64,000 bases of DNA from Clostridia bacterium (lineage in GTDB: Bacteria; Bacillota; Clostridia; Christensenellales; Aristaeellaceae), in the NCBI GenBank assembly GCA_017427165.1, contig JAFRTK010000003.1, forward strand, positions 24,450 to 88,449, read 5' to 3'. Position numbers and translations under genes: made by a program. The notes beneath the pieces were generated by a model, which searched no databases, was not told the origin of the DNA, and saw only the letters and a list, made by a program, of their open reading frames with translations. Of this stretch, positions 34,284-43,726 are shown piece after piece; position 1 is the first letter of the stretch; every line of letters starts with the position of its first letter.

Positions 34284-35113
34284 CGGAGAAAACTCGAGCG
34301 GATGTTGCGCTGGTAAACCGCGGCCTCGCGGAAAGCCGGGAAAAGGCGCAGGCTGCCATCATGGCCGGGCTGGTCTTTATCGGCGAACGGCGCGTAATGA
34401 AAGCATCCGAACCGGTCCGGCCGGAAGACAACCTGCTGATGCGGCAGCCGGAAAATACCTATGTCAGCCGGGGGGCGCTGAAACTTGAAAAAGCGGTCCG
34501 TGTATTCAACGCCGACCTGAAAGAGCGGGTAATCCTCGATGCCGGTGCCAGTACCGGCGGCTTTACGGATGTATGCCTTCGCTACGGCGCCCGGCATGTT
34601 TACGCGGTGGATGTCGGTTACGGCCAGCTGGACTGGAAGCTCCGGAATGACCCGCGGGTAACCGTTATGGAAAGGACAAACGCCCGTTTCCTGACAGCGG
34701 ATATGTTTCCGGAAAAGCCGGAGATCGCCGTGATGGACGTCAGTTTTATCTCCATCCGCCTGATTCTTCCGGCACTGACCGGAATCATCGGCGATCAGGG
34801 TATTATCTATTCCCTGATTAAACCCCAGTTTGAAGCCGGCCGTGACAAGGTTGGGAAAAAAGGGGTAGTCCGTGACCCGAAAACCCATGAGGAAGTGATC
34901 CGGACCATTTCCGAATTTGCCCGATCGATCGGATGGTGCATCCGGTATCTGGATTATTCACCGATCACCGGTCCGGAAGGGAATATCGAATTCCTTTCCG
35001 AAATCCGGAAAGCGGATGATCCTTCTGCCGGAATTACAGACAACGATATCCGGTCCGTTGTGGCGGAAGCCCACCGGAAACTGACAAATGAACAGGGGGA
35101 TGGTCATCTTTGA
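34280..35113 (+). CDS. tlyA: TlyA family rRNA (cytidine-2'-O)-methyltransferase
   Basis: 277-residue S4-domain plus FtsJ-fold methyltransferase. The N-terminal S4 RNA-binding domain (about 1-65) is RADVALVNRGLAESREKAQ and following. The SAM motif LDAGASTGGFTD is near residue 82, with VMDVSFISIRLILP later. TlyA methylates 16S/23S rRNA in mycobacteria; the Bacillus ortholog is YqxC. It starts with a GTG overlapping the dxs stop (GTGA) and has GGGAGGG upstream. Confidence 0.92.
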   Translation: MTEKTRADVALVNRGLAESREKAQAAIMAGLVFIGERRVMKASEPVRPEDNLLMRQPENTYVSRGALKLEKAVRVFNADLKERVILDAGASTGGFTDVCLRYGARHVYAVDVGYGQLDWKLRNDPRVTVMERTNARFLTADMFPEKPEIAVMDVSFISIRLILPALTGIIGDQGIIYSLIKPQFEAGRDKVGKKGVVRDPKTHEEVIRTISEFARSIGWCIRYLDYSPITGPEGNIEFLSEIRKADDPSAGITDNDIRSVVAEAHRKLTNEQGDGHL

Positions 35114-35940
35114 TTCGCTGCATCTGTCTTCTGGCAAATCCGGACCGTCCGGATGCCATCCGTCTTGCGGCCACGGCTGAAACATACCTGAATGCGCACG
35201 GGATTGCATGCATCGTCCCGGAATCCGGTACTGAAGAAGCACTGCCGGAATGCGCGGAAATCATCCTCACCTTCGGCGGCGATGGAACCCTTCTGATCGG
35301 CGCACGGTACGCAATGAAATACCATATCCCCCTGATGGGCTTCAATCTCGGGACTACCGGATTCCTGACCGAAGAAGAACCGGAACACCTCCAGGAGGCC
35401 CTGGACGCAATTCTGGCCGGCAGGTATGAAACAGAGGAACGAATGCTCCTGGATGTGACCAATGTAAAAACAGGCGAGCATTTCAGCGCGCTCAATGATG
35501 CCGTGATCACCCGCGGCGGGTATGCCCGGCTGATCCGTGTGGAATGCACAGTCAGCGGGGAAGCGTTCGGCACGTTCACATCTGACGGTATGATTGCCGC
35601 AACCCCCACCGGCTCCACCGGTTATTCACTCTCCGCCGGAGGGCCGATTGTGGAACCATCCATGCGGTGCATTGTGCTGACACCCGTATGCGCACACAGC
35701 CTGCAGCAATGCCCGTGCGTTGTTTCGGATGGGTCTGAAATCCGTTTCCGCCTGCAGAAAGACCGGAATCAGACCGCAGAGCTTCAGATCGACGGTATGA
35801 ACCGCGGAACCCTGGAAGCCGGGGATGAGATCATCGTGACAGGATCTTCCGATACAGTGCGGCTTCTCCGGCTGCATCCGTATCATTTTTACAGCCTGCT
35901 GCATATGAAACTGCGGGAGTGGGGTTCCAACCACGAGTAA
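35110..35940 (+). CDS. nadK: NAD kinase
   Basis: 276-residue NAD+ kinase producing NADP+. Diagnostic motifs are LTFGGDGTLL (near residue 57), GFNLGTTGFLTE, and TPTGSTGYSLSAGGPIVEP. The start is a TTG at 35110 that overlaps the tlyA stop (TTGA), with AGGGGGA 9 bases upstream; the product then begins IRCICLLANP, as expected. Length is normal. It is coupled to tlyA and followed by argR after 16 bases. Confidence 0.95.
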   Translation: MIRCICLLANPDRPDAIRLAATAETYLNAHGIACIVPESGTEEALPECAEIILTFGGDGTLLIGARYAMKYHIPLMGFNLGTTGFLTEEEPEHLQEALDAILAGRYETEERMLLDVTNVKTGEHFSALNDAVITRGGYARLIRVECTVSGEAFGTFTSDGMIAATPTGSTGYSLSAGGPIVEPSMRCIVLTPVCAHSLQQCPCVVSDGSEIRFRLQKDRNQTAELQIDGMNRGTLEAGDEIIVTGSSDTVRLLRLHPYHFYSLLHMKLREWGSNHE

Positions 35941-35956
35941 CGACGGAGGTGACAGT

Positions 35957-36412
35957 ATGAAATCCACCCGCCAGAATGACATTATCCGGATTATCTCAGA
36001 CAAGGAGATTGAAAAGCAGGAGGAGCTGGCCGGCGAACTGCGCGCGCTCGGTTACCAGGTCACCCAGGCTACCATTTCACGTGATATCAAGGATCTCCAC
36101 CTGATCAAGGTCATCGGGGAAAGCGGCAAGTACAAATATGCGCAGCCTGACCGTAACCGCTCCGCCGTCAATGTCCGGCTGACGCGGATCCTGTCCGATT
36201 CCCTGGTCAGCGTGGAGCAGGCCGGATATATGATTGTGGTCAAAACCCTGAGCGGATCAGCCGGCGTCGCCGCCGAGGCGATTGATACCATGCAGTGGTC
36301 GGGAATACTCGGAACAATCGCCGGTGACAATACCATTTTTATTGTCGCGCGGGACGAGAGGGTTGCCGATGATATCACCGCCCGCCTCCGGAAGCTGTCC
36401 AGCGATGAATAA
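35957..36412 (+). CDS. argR: Arginine repressor ArgR/AhrC
   Basis: 151-residue regulator. The N-terminal winged helix has the diagnostic VTQATISRDIKDLHLIKV; the C-terminal hexamerisation/arginine-binding domain includes GSAGVAAEAID and GTIAGDNTIFIVARD. It represses arginine biosynthesis and activates catabolism in response to L-arginine. No arg genes lie in the window. Position between nadK and recN is conserved in Firmicutes. GGAGGTG precedes the ATG. Confidence 0.96.
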   Translation: MKSTRQNDIIRIISDKEIEKQEELAGELRALGYQVTQATISRDIKDLHLIKVIGESGKYKYAQPDRNRSAVNVRLTRILSDSLVSVEQAGYMIVVKTLSGSAGVAAEAIDTMQWSGILGTIAGDNTIFIVARDERVADDITARLRKLSSDE

Positions 36413-36433
36413 CATGCGGGAGGAAAGCACGGT

Positions 36434-38152
36434 ATGATCCAATCGATATCCATCCGGAATATTGCATTGATCGATCGCCTGACCATCTTTTTCCATTCCG
36501 GACTGCAAGTACTTTCCGGAGAGACCGGCGCCGGCAAAAGCATCGTTGTGGATGCCATGAAACTGATTCTCGGCGGGCGGGCTGACCGTACGCTGATCCG
36601 GTCCGGATGTGACAAGGGATCCGTTGAAGCGGTTTTCGATGTCCATGGCACCGATACGGCAGCCCGGCTGCTGGAACGGGAATCCCTTGAGTTCGACGGT
36701 TCCTCCGTTACTGTATACCGCGAAATCTCCGCCGGCGGAAAAAACATCTGCCGGATTAACGGCGTCATGATGCCGTTGTCTTTCCTGAAGGAGCTTTCAC
36801 CGCTGCTCATGAATCTCCACGGGCAGAGCGAACATCAGTTCCTCGCGGATCCTGAAACCCACCTGGCCTATCTCGATCATCTTGGTGATCATGCCCATAT
36901 GATGCTGCTCGGAGACGTCCGGGAGGCCTGTATACGGTTTATGGCCAACCACCGTGAATACGCCCGTCTGGTCAGGATCAGCCGGGACAAGGATCCCCGG
37001 ATCCGGCAGATTACCCATGAGCTGGAAGAGCTCCGCAGTGCCGCGCTGCAGCCGGGAGAGGAAGAATCTCTTCGGAGCAGCCTCCGTGAGCTGGAAAAAG
37101 CCGGCCGGATCTCCGGCTCCCTGAGAAACGCATACAGTCATCTGGTACACGGAGACGCGTCGGAAGACGGCGCACTTTCCGCTGTCCGGGAAGCCGGAAA
37201 TGCACTGAAAGCCATCACAGAAGAGGATGATCTCATCCGCGGCCTTTCCGTCCGTTGTGAAAACCTTTATTATGAGCTGGAGGACATTGCGTTTCAGCTC
37301 TCCGGACTGATCGAAAAGAATGATTTTGATCCTGTACGGCTTGAGCAGACGGAAAACCGGCTGGACCAGATCCGCCGGATTGAAAAAAAATACGGGGCAT
37401 CTGCGGATGAAGTCCTGCAGACCGAGGAAAACCTTGGCGCCGAGCTGGAAGAGCTGAACCGGCTGGACGACCGTCTGGAACAGATGGGTGCTGAACACCG
37501 GAGACTCCTGGCTGAATACCGGGAGGCCGCACGCAGGCTGACCGTTTCCAGAAAAACGCTGGCCGGGATTTTCAGCATGCATATGATGCAGGAACTGCAG
37601 CAGCTCGGCATGGCCCAGACTGTCTTCAGTGTGCATTTTGAGGAAAACACGGACGGAAAGCCGAAAATGCCGACGGAAACCGGCGATGACCGCGGTGAAT
37701 TCCTGATCTGTCCCAATCCGGGAGAACCCCTGATGCCGCTGAAGGATATCGCCTCCGGCGGCGAACTGTCCCGCCTGATGCTGGCTATGAAAACCCTGGA
37801 AGCAGGACATACCGGTGTCGACTGCATGATCTTTGATGAAATTGATACGGGAATCAGCGGCAAGATGGCCCAGACGGTTGCTGAAAAGATGATTGCGATT
37901 TCGAGGCATCACCAGGTGATCTGCGTCAGCCATCTGCCGCAGCTGGCCGCTGCCGGAGACTATCAGTACCTGGTCAGCAAAGGCGTTGTGAACGGCCGGA
38001 CAGAGACCAGCGTTACCGAGCTGGACAGGGAAGGGCGGATTCAGGAAATCGCCCGGATTATCAGCGGGGCCGACGGAATCTCCCCGGATGCCGTGACTTA
38101 TGCCGAACAGCTCCTGGCGGCAGCGGATCATAAAAAGCAGGAACTTCCGTAA
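36434..38152 (+). CDS. recN: DNA repair protein RecN
   Basis: 572-residue SMC-like ATPase in double-strand-break repair. The N-terminal head has Walker A LSGETGAGKSIVVDA near residue 35. A long coiled coil (about 150-370, Glu/Arg/Leu-rich) follows. The C-terminal head has the signature DIASGGELSRLMLA, Walker B MIFDEIDTGISG, and VSHLPQLAA. Last gene of the long PfkB-to-recN run; no convincing terminator follows. Confidence 0.96.
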   Translation: MIQSISIRNIALIDRLTIFFHSGLQVLSGETGAGKSIVVDAMKLILGGRADRTLIRSGCDKGSVEAVFDVHGTDTAARLLERESLEFDGSSVTVYREISAGGKNICRINGVMMPLSFLKELSPLLMNLHGQSEHQFLADPETHLAYLDHLGDHAHMMLLGDVREACIRFMANHREYARLVRISRDKDPRIRQITHELEELRSAALQPGEEESLRSSLRELEKAGRISGSLRNAYSHLVHGDASEDGALSAVREAGNALKAITEEDDLIRGLSVRCENLYYELEDIAFQLSGLIEKNDFDPVRLEQTENRLDQIRRIEKKYGASADEVLQTEENLGAELEELNRLDDRLEQMGAEHRRLLAEYREAARRLTVSRKTLAGIFSMHMMQELQQLGMAQTVFSVHFEENTDGKPKMPTETGDDRGEFLICPNPGEPLMPLKDIASGGELSRLMLAMKTLEAGHTGVDCMIFDEIDTGISGKMAQTVAEKMIAISRHHQVICVSHLPQLAAAGDYQYLVSKGVVNGRTETSVTELDREGRIQEIARIISGADGISPDAVTYAEQLLAAADHKKQELP

Positions 38153-38184
38153 TGTGCGGAATGCCTGCACAGTATACAAAAAGC

Positions 38185-38213
38185 TTGCCAAGTGACCGGC
38201 CAGGCAGTATAAT
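38185..38213 (+). promoter_or_regulatory. Sigma-A-type promoter of ppdK
   Basis: TTGCCA (38185-38190), 17-base spacer, TATAAT (38208-38213). The leader to the ATG at 38292 is about 70 bases, with AGGAGG just before the start. Confidence 0.8.
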
Positions 38214-38291
38214 TATTTGTTGTACGGTATTGTGAACGTTGCACTGTTCTGACAAACTGTTACACGCGAATTGAACGAGGAGGAATTTTGT

Positions 38292-40931
38292 ATGTCCAAA
38301 AAGTATGTGTACCTCTTCAGCGAAGGGAATGCTACCATGCGTGAACTTCTGGGCGGCAAGGGCGCCAATCTGGCCGAGATGACCAACATCGGCCTGCCCG
38401 TTCCCCAGGGATTCACGATTTCTACCGAGGCCTGCACCCAATATTATGAAGACGGCCGCCAGATCAATGATGAAATCCAGGCGCAGATCATGGAATATAT
38501 TGCGCGGATGGAAGAAATCAACGGCAAAAAGTTCGGGGACCTGAAAAACCCCCTGCTTGTTTCTGTCCGTTCCGGCGCCCGCGCTTCCATGCCCGGTATG
38601 ATGGACACCATCCTCAATCTGGGCCTGAATGACGACGTGGTTGCCGCCATGATCGCCGGAAACGACGACCCCAAATTCGCGCGTTTCGTATATGACAGTT
38701 ACCGCCGTTTTATCCAGATGTATTCCGATGTCGTTATGGAAGTCGGCAAGAAGTACTTCGAACAGCTCATCGATGAAATGAAGCAGAAGAAGGGCGTCAC
38801 ATATGATGTGGACCTGACCGCCGATGACCTTAAGGAACTGGCTGCCGCTTTCAAGGCGGAATATAAAGCCAAGATCGGTGATGACTTCCCCTACGATCCG
38901 AAGGATCAGCTGATGGGCGCCATCAAGGCCGTTTTCCGTTCCTGGGACAATCCCCGTGCCAACGTCTACCGCCGCGACAATGACATTCCCTACAGCTGGG
39001 GAACCGCCGTCAATGTCATGCCCATGGTATTCGGAAACCTGAACAACAACTCCGGTACCGGCGTTGCCTTCACCCGTGATCCCGCAACCGGCGAAAACAA
39101 GCTGATGGGTGAGTTCCTTGTCAATGCCCAGGGCGAGGACGTTGTCGCCGGTGTCCGCACGCCGATGCCGATTTCCCAGATGGCTGAGCAGTTCCCTGAA
39201 GCCTATGATGAATTTGTCAAGGTCTGCGGAACCCTCGAAAAACATTACCGCGATATGCAGGATATGGAGTTCACCGTGGAAAACGGCAAACTGTATATGC
39301 TGCAGTGCCGCAGCGGCAAACGTACCGCGCAGGCCGCGCTGAAGATCGCATGTGACCTTGTGGATGAAGGAATGCGTTCCGAAGAGGAAGCCGTTGCGAT
39401 GATCGATCCCCGCAACCTGGATACCCTGCTGCATCCGCAGTTTGACTCTGCCGCCCTGAAAAAGGCTGTTCCGATCGGCCGCGGCCTGGGTGCTTCTCCC
39501 GGTGCCGCATGCGGCAAGATCGTGTTCACCGCTGAAGACGCCGAAGCATGGGCCGCCCGAGGTGAAAAAGTCGTCTTGGTCCGTCTGGAGACCTCTCCGG
39601 AAGATATCACCGGCATGAAGAGCGCCCAGGGCATCCTGACCGTCCGCGGCGGAATGACCAGCCATGCCGCTGTTGTTGCCCGCGGCATGGGTACCTGCTG
39701 CGTTTCCGGATGCGGCGATATCGCCATGGATGAAGAAAACAAGAAGTTCACCCTTGCGGGGAAGACCTTCCATGAAGGCGATTTTCTGTCCATCGACGGA
39801 ACCACCGGCAATATCTATGACGGCCTGATCCCCACGGTGGATGCCAAGATTGCCGGAGAATTTGGCCGGATTATGGCATGGGCGGACAAGTACCGCCGGC
39901 TTCGCGTACGGACCAACGCCGATACACCTGCCGACGCGAAGAAAGCCCGTGAACTCGGCGCGGAAGGTATCGGCCTGTGCCGTACCGAGCATATGTTCTT
40001 TGAGCCGGAACGGATCGCCGCTTTCCGCGAGATGATCTGCTCCGACACGGTGGAAGAACGTGAAGCCGCGCTGGATAAAATCCTGCCGTATCAGCAGGGC
40101 GACTTTGAAAAGCTCTATGAAGCGCTGGAAGGCTGCCCGGTCTGCATCCGGTTCCTGGATCCGCCGCTGCATGAGTTCGTTCCCACCACTGAGGAAGAGA
40201 TTGCACTGCTGGCCAAGACCCAGGGCAAGAGTGTGGAAACCATCAAGAATATCATCGCTTCCCTGCATGAATTCAACCCCATGATGGGTCACCGCGGCTG
40301 CCGCCTGGCTGTCACGTATCCCGAAATCGCAAAGATGCAGACCCGTGCCGTTATCCGCGCTGCCATCAATACCCAGAAAGCACATCCCGACTGGACAGTC
40401 CGTCCCGAGATCATGATCCCGCTGGTCTGCGAGGAGAAGGAACTGAAGTTCGTCAAGAAGATCGTTGTGGAAACAGCGGATGCGGAAATCGCAGCCAGCG
40501 ATGTGAAGATCGAGTATGAAGTCGGTACGATGATCGAAATCCCGCGTGCCGCGCTGACAGCGGACGAGATCGCGAAGGATGCTGATTTCTTCTGCTTCGG
40601 CACCAACGACCTCACCCAGATGACCTTCGGCTTCAGCCGTGACGATGCGGGCAAGTTCCTTTCCGCGTACTATGACACCAAGATCTTCGAGAGCGATCCG
40701 TTCGCCCGCCTGGACCAGAACGGCGTCGGCAAGCTGATGGATCTTGCCATCAAGCTGGGACGCCCGGTCAATCCGAAGCTGCACATCGGTATCTGCGGCG
40801 AACACGGCGGCGATCCGACCTCCGTGGAATTCTGCCATAAGATCGGCCTGGATTATGTGAGCTGCTCTCCCTTCCGTGTTCCGATTGCCCGGCTTGCCGC
40901 CGCACAGGCTGCCATTGCCGAGAAGAAGTAA
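38292..40931 (+). CDS. ppdK: Pyruvate, phosphate dikinase
   Basis: 879-residue enzyme interconverting pyruvate/ATP/Pi with PEP/AMP/PPi. In anaerobes it can run in the glycolytic direction, using PPi. The N-terminal ATP-grasp domain includes GGKGANLAEM. The swivelling phosphohistidine domain has GGMTSHAAVVARG with H458 as the phosphorylated His. The C-terminal PEP/pyruvate TIM barrel includes LCRTEHMFFE, GTNDLTQMTFG and CGEHGG (C835). Start at 38292 fits AGGAGG and the family N-terminus. Codon choice looks strongly biased, as for a highly expressed gene. Monocistronic. Confidence 0.98.
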   Translation: MSKKYVYLFSEGNATMRELLGGKGANLAEMTNIGLPVPQGFTISTEACTQYYEDGRQINDEIQAQIMEYIARMEEINGKKFGDLKNPLLVSVRSGARASMPGMMDTILNLGLNDDVVAAMIAGNDDPKFARFVYDSYRRFIQMYSDVVMEVGKKYFEQLIDEMKQKKGVTYDVDLTADDLKELAAAFKAEYKAKIGDDFPYDPKDQLMGAIKAVFRSWDNPRANVYRRDNDIPYSWGTAVNVMPMVFGNLNNNSGTGVAFTRDPATGENKLMGEFLVNAQGEDVVAGVRTPMPISQMAEQFPEAYDEFVKVCGTLEKHYRDMQDMEFTVENGKLYMLQCRSGKRTAQAALKIACDLVDEGMRSEEEAVAMIDPRNLDTLLHPQFDSAALKKAVPIGRGLGASPGAACGKIVFTAEDAEAWAARGEKVVLVRLETSPEDITGMKSAQGILTVRGGMTSHAAVVARGMGTCCVSGCGDIAMDEENKKFTLAGKTFHEGDFLSIDGTTGNIYDGLIPTVDAKIAGEFGRIMAWADKYRRLRVRTNADTPADAKKARELGAEGIGLCRTEHMFFEPERIAAFREMICSDTVEEREAALDKILPYQQGDFEKLYEALEGCPVCIRFLDPPLHEFVPTTEEEIALLAKTQGKSVETIKNIIASLHEFNPMMGHRGCRLAVTYPEIAKMQTRAVIRAAINTQKAHPDWTVRPEIMIPLVCEEKELKFVKKIVVETADAEIAASDVKIEYEVGTMIEIPRAALTADEIAKDADFFCFGTNDLTQMTFGFSRDDAGKFLSAYYDTKIFESDPFARLDQNGVGKLMDLAIKLGRPVNPKLHIGICGEHGGDPTSVEFCHKIGLDYVSCSPFRVPIARLAAAQAAIAEKK

Positions 40932-40947
40932 TTTCCCCTGGTATACC

Positions 40948-40980
40948 GGGAACTGTTCCTCCGGGAGCAGTTCCTTTTTC
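40948..40980 (+). terminator. Terminator of ppdK
   Basis: GGAACTG (40949-40955) pairs with CAGTTCC (40968-40974), with extra inner pairing, then TTTTTC. Confidence 0.85.
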
Positions 40981-41016
40981 TTCCGGTTTTCCGTGTATCA
41001 TGCAGAAAAATAATGT

Positions 41017-41045
41017 TTGCAATTTGTTTTTCTTTATGATATTAT
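41017..41045 (+). promoter_or_regulatory. Sigma-A-type promoter of rplS
   Basis: TTGCAA (41017-41022), 17-base spacer, TATTAT (41040-41045). Leader of about 95 bases follows. Confidence 0.82.
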
Positions 41046-41054
41046 GTCTGGTGT

Positions 41055-41146
41055 TATGCGGGCGGTCCTCTGTCCGGGCTGAAACGGCGAATCGTTCGGT
41101 TCGCTGACCGGGTCATGAACGTCTATGAGGGAAGGAGGAACCTGTC
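41055..41146 (+). promoter_or_regulatory. Structured rplS leader (probable L19 autoregulatory leader)
   Basis: The leader holds CGGTC (41063-41067) that can pair with GACCG (41106-41110), enclosing the hairpin GCGAA (41087-41091)/TTCGC (41100-41104). A 3' segment GGTCATGAACGTCTATGAGG precedes the GGAGG ribosome site. Firmicutes rplS genes are known to have an L19 leader motif; assignment here is from position and pairing, not a covariance-model match. Confidence 0.55.
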
Positions 41147-41497
41147 ATGAATGAAATCATTCGTTCCATTGAAGCCAAGCAGATCCGCAGCGATATGCCC
41201 CAGTTCAACGTCGGCGATACTGTCCGCGTGTGGGTGAAGGTTGTTGAAGGCAACCGTGAACGTCTGCAGGCTTTTGAAGGAACTGTTATTGCAAAGCGGA
41301 ACGGCGGAGTCCGGGAAACATTCACCGTGCGTCGTGTGTCCTATGGCATCGGCGTGGAGCGTACTTTCCCGATCCATTCTCCCCGTGTTGACCACGTGGA
41401 TATGATCCGCCGCGGTAAGGTGCGCCGCGCCAAGCTGTACTATCTGCGTGAGCGCCAGGGCAAAGCTGCCAAGATCAAGGAGATCAAGCGCATCTGA
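41147..41497 (+). CDS. rplS: 50S ribosomal protein L19
   Basis: 116-residue L19 of the large ribosomal subunit, located at the subunit interface. Diagnostic segments: [54 protein letters not shown], and [25 protein letters not shown]. Length is normal. Own promoter, leader and terminator. In Bacillus rplS also lies just upstream of rbgA (ylqF) and rnhB; here four genes, from 41643 to 45940, separate them. Confidence 0.98.
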   Translation: MNEIIRSIEAKQIRSDMPQFNVGDTVRVWVKVVEGNRERLQAFEGTVIAKRNGGVRETFTVRRVSYGIGVERTFPIHSPRVDHVDMIRRGKVRRAKLYYLRERQGKAAKIKEIKRI

Positions 41498-41510
41498 TTT
41501 ACCGCCCGAA

Positions 41511-41547
41511 ACCGGCTTCAGAATTCATTCTGAAGCCGGTTTTTATT
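41511..41547 (+). terminator. Strong terminator of rplS
   Basis: ACCGGCTTCAGAA (41511-41523), 4-base loop, TTCTGAAGCCGGT (41528-41540), then TTTTATTT. Perfect 13-pair stem. Confidence 0.95.
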
Positions 41548-41642
41548 TCTCCCGGGGAGCAGGAAAATCCCACCGGGATGTTTAATTTTCTAAAATATGA
41601 ATCCATATTTCAAACTGAATCCACCACGATCGGAGAAGCACT

Positions 41643-43712
41643 ATGAGAAACAGGGAAGAAGCAGCGGCTCAGGCCAAAAAACTAGTATCCCAAATGACAT
41701 TGGAGGAGAAGGCATCCCAGCTCAAATATGATGCACCGGCCATACCGCGCCTGGGTATCCCTGAATATAACTGGTGGAATGAAGCACTGCACGGCATTGC
41801 CCGGGCAGGTACAGCCACGGTTTTCCCGCAGGCGATCGGTCTTGCTGCAATGTTTGATGAGGATTTGCAGGAAGAAATTGCCTCTGTCGTTTCTGATGAA
41901 GCCCGCGCGAAATACAACGGTCAGAGCCGTTTCGGCGACCGGGATATCTATAAAGGGCTGACTGTCTGGAGCCCGAATATCAATATTTTCCGGGATCCCA
42001 GATGGGGCCGCGGGCATGAAACATACGGTGAAGATCCATATCTGACCAGCCGGCTCGGAATCCGGTATATTGAAGGCCTGCAGGGGCATGGAAAATATCT
42101 GAAAACCGCTGCATGCAGCAAGCATTTTGCCGTTCATTCCGGTCCGGAAGCCCTCCGTCATCAATTCGATGCAAAAGCGAACCCGAAGGATATGACCGAA
42201 ACTTACCTGGCTGCCTTTGAAGCCACCGTAAAGGAAGCCGACGTCGAGTCTGTAATGGGCGCTTATAACCGCGTCAACGGGGAGCCGGCCTGCGGAAGCC
42301 GGACGCTGCTGAAAGACACCCTGCGCGACAAATGGGGATTCCGCGGCCATGTGGTCAGCGACTGCTGGGCAATCCGGGATTTCCACGTCAATCATAAGGT
42401 AACCGCCACCGCTCCTGAAAGCGCCGCCCTGGCCATCCGGAACGGATGTGACCTGAACTGCGGAAATACATATCTCCATCTGATGCAGGCATACCAGGAA
42501 GGACTCGTTACCGAGGAGCAGATTACCACCGCCTGTGAGCGCCTCTTTACCACACGTTACCTGCTGGGGCTCTTTGCCGATGACTGTGAATATGACCGCA
42601 TTCCCGTAACGGATAATGATACGGATGCTCATGACGCACTTGCCCTGAAAGCCGCCGAAAACAGCATGGTGCTGCTGGAGAATGACGGAACCCTTCCGCT
42701 GTGTGCAGATAAAATCCGGACAATCGCTGTAATCGGACCGAATGCCGACAGCATTCCGGCACTGGAGGGGAATTACAACGGCACCAGCAGCCGTTATGTC
42801 ACATTCCTCGAGGGGATTCGCTCCTTCTGTAACGCACGGGGTATCCGTGTCCTTTACAGCCTCGGAAGCCACCTGTTCAAGGACCGGACTTCCGGCCTCT
42901 CAAAGCCTGATGACCGGCTTGCCGAAGCGGCCATGTATGCTGAAGAAGCCGATGCAACGATCGCCTGTGTCGGTCTGGATGCCACCCTTGAAGGCGAGGA
43001 AGGAGATACCGGCAACGAATACTTCAGCGGGGACAAAAAAGATCTGCTGATTCCGGAATCCCAGCGCCGGCTGATGGATATTCTCCGCCGGCATTCCCGG
43101 AAACTCATCACGGTCATTGCCGCCGGTTCCGCCCTGAATGTCAGCGGCGGAAATGCCAAAGTGCTGGCCTGGTATCCCGGGCAGGCCGGCGGAAAAGCCC
43201 TTGCCGAACTGCTGTTTGGCGAGAAAAACCCCAGCGGACATCTGCCGGTCACATTCTACAACGACGTGGATGACCTTCCGCCATTTGAAGACTACAGCAT
43301 GGAAAACCGCACCTATCGTTATTTTACAGGGAAACCGCTGTACCCATTCGGCCACGGGCTGAGCTATACCAGCTGGTCCCTGTCCGATCCCTCCCTGGAA
43401 AACGACCGGATCCGGGTCAATGTACACAACACCGGAAACATGGACGGAGATGCGGTTGTTCAGGTATATGCCGAAACAGACAGTCCGTATGCGCCTGTTC
43501 ATCCCAGGCTCTGCGGTTTCTGCCGACTTCCGGTAAAAGCCGGGGAAACCGTTCCGGCCGTAATCCGGCTGGATCCGCTTGTCCGGACCGTCGTTGACCC
43601 GGAGGGAAACCGGGTTCCTGTTGAACATCTGACTTTCCACATCGGCATGAGCCAGCCTGATCCGCAGAGCGTCCGCCTTTCCGGCGTCTCGCCTGTTCAG
43701 CTTGCTGACTGA
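41643..43712 (+). CDS. Glycoside hydrolase family 3 (beta-xylosidase/beta-glucosidase type)
   Basis: 689-residue retaining glycosidase without a signal peptide, so probably cytoplasmic, acting on imported oligosaccharides. N-terminal (alpha/beta)8 domain: WSPNINIFRDPRWGRGHETYGEDP and KHFAVHSGPE, with nucleophile D240 in VVSDCWAI. The second alpha/beta sandwich has AAENSMVLLENDGTLPL and ITVIAAGSALNVSGG. A short fibronectin-III-like C-terminal domain begins near GHGLSYTSW. The DCW motif and overall layout favour the beta-xylosidase/alpha-arabinosidase branch. GGAG precedes the ATG; no clear promoter was found in the 95 bases after the rplS terminator. Confidence 0.93.
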   Translation: MRNREEAAAQAKKLVSQMTLEEKASQLKYDAPAIPRLGIPEYNWWNEALHGIARAGTATVFPQAIGLAAMFDEDLQEEIASVVSDEARAKYNGQSRFGDRDIYKGLTVWSPNINIFRDPRWGRGHETYGEDPYLTSRLGIRYIEGLQGHGKYLKTAACSKHFAVHSGPEALRHQFDAKANPKDMTETYLAAFEATVKEADVESVMGAYNRVNGEPACGSRTLLKDTLRDKWGFRGHVVSDCWAIRDFHVNHKVTATAPESAALAIRNGCDLNCGNTYLHLMQAYQEGLVTEEQITTACERLFTTRYLLGLFADDCEYDRIPVTDNDTDAHDALALKAAENSMVLLENDGTLPLCADKIRTIAVIGPNADSIPALEGNYNGTSSRYVTFLEGIRSFCNARGIRVLYSLGSHLFKDRTSGLSKPDDRLAEAAMYAEEADATIACVGLDATLEGEEGDTGNEYFSGDKKDLLIPESQRRLMDILRRHSRKLITVIAAGSALNVSGGNAKVLAWYPGQAGGKALAELLFGEKNPSGHLPVTFYNDVDDLPPFEDYSMENRTYRYFTGKPLYPFGHGLSYTSWSLSDPSLENDRIRVNVHNTGNMDGDAVVQVYAETDSPYAPVHPRLCGFCRLPVKAGETVPAVIRLDPLVRTVVDPEGNRVPVEHLTFHIGMSQPDPQSVRLSGVSPVQLAD

Positions 43713-43726
43713 AATGGAGGCGCCGC

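Noticed and set aside
38155-38175. TGTGC/GCACA hairpin after recN as a terminator
   Set aside because: Only 5 pairs and no T run follows.
38229-38260. Possible Rex (NADH-sensing) operator TTGTGAA near ppdK
   Set aside because: Only one half-site is convincing; the second half does not match TTCACAA.
38061-40838. Very long minus-strand open frame (925 codons) opposite ppdK
   Set aside because: It lies antisense to an unmistakable pyruvate phosphate dikinase, has no ribosome site or recognisable domain, and arises from the biased codon use of ppdK.
41551-41578. CCCGG ... CCGGG repeat and a TGAA ... TTCA element upstream of the GH3 gene as a catabolite (cre) site
   Set aside because: The spacing and sequence do not fit the cre consensus, and no clear promoter lies next to them.
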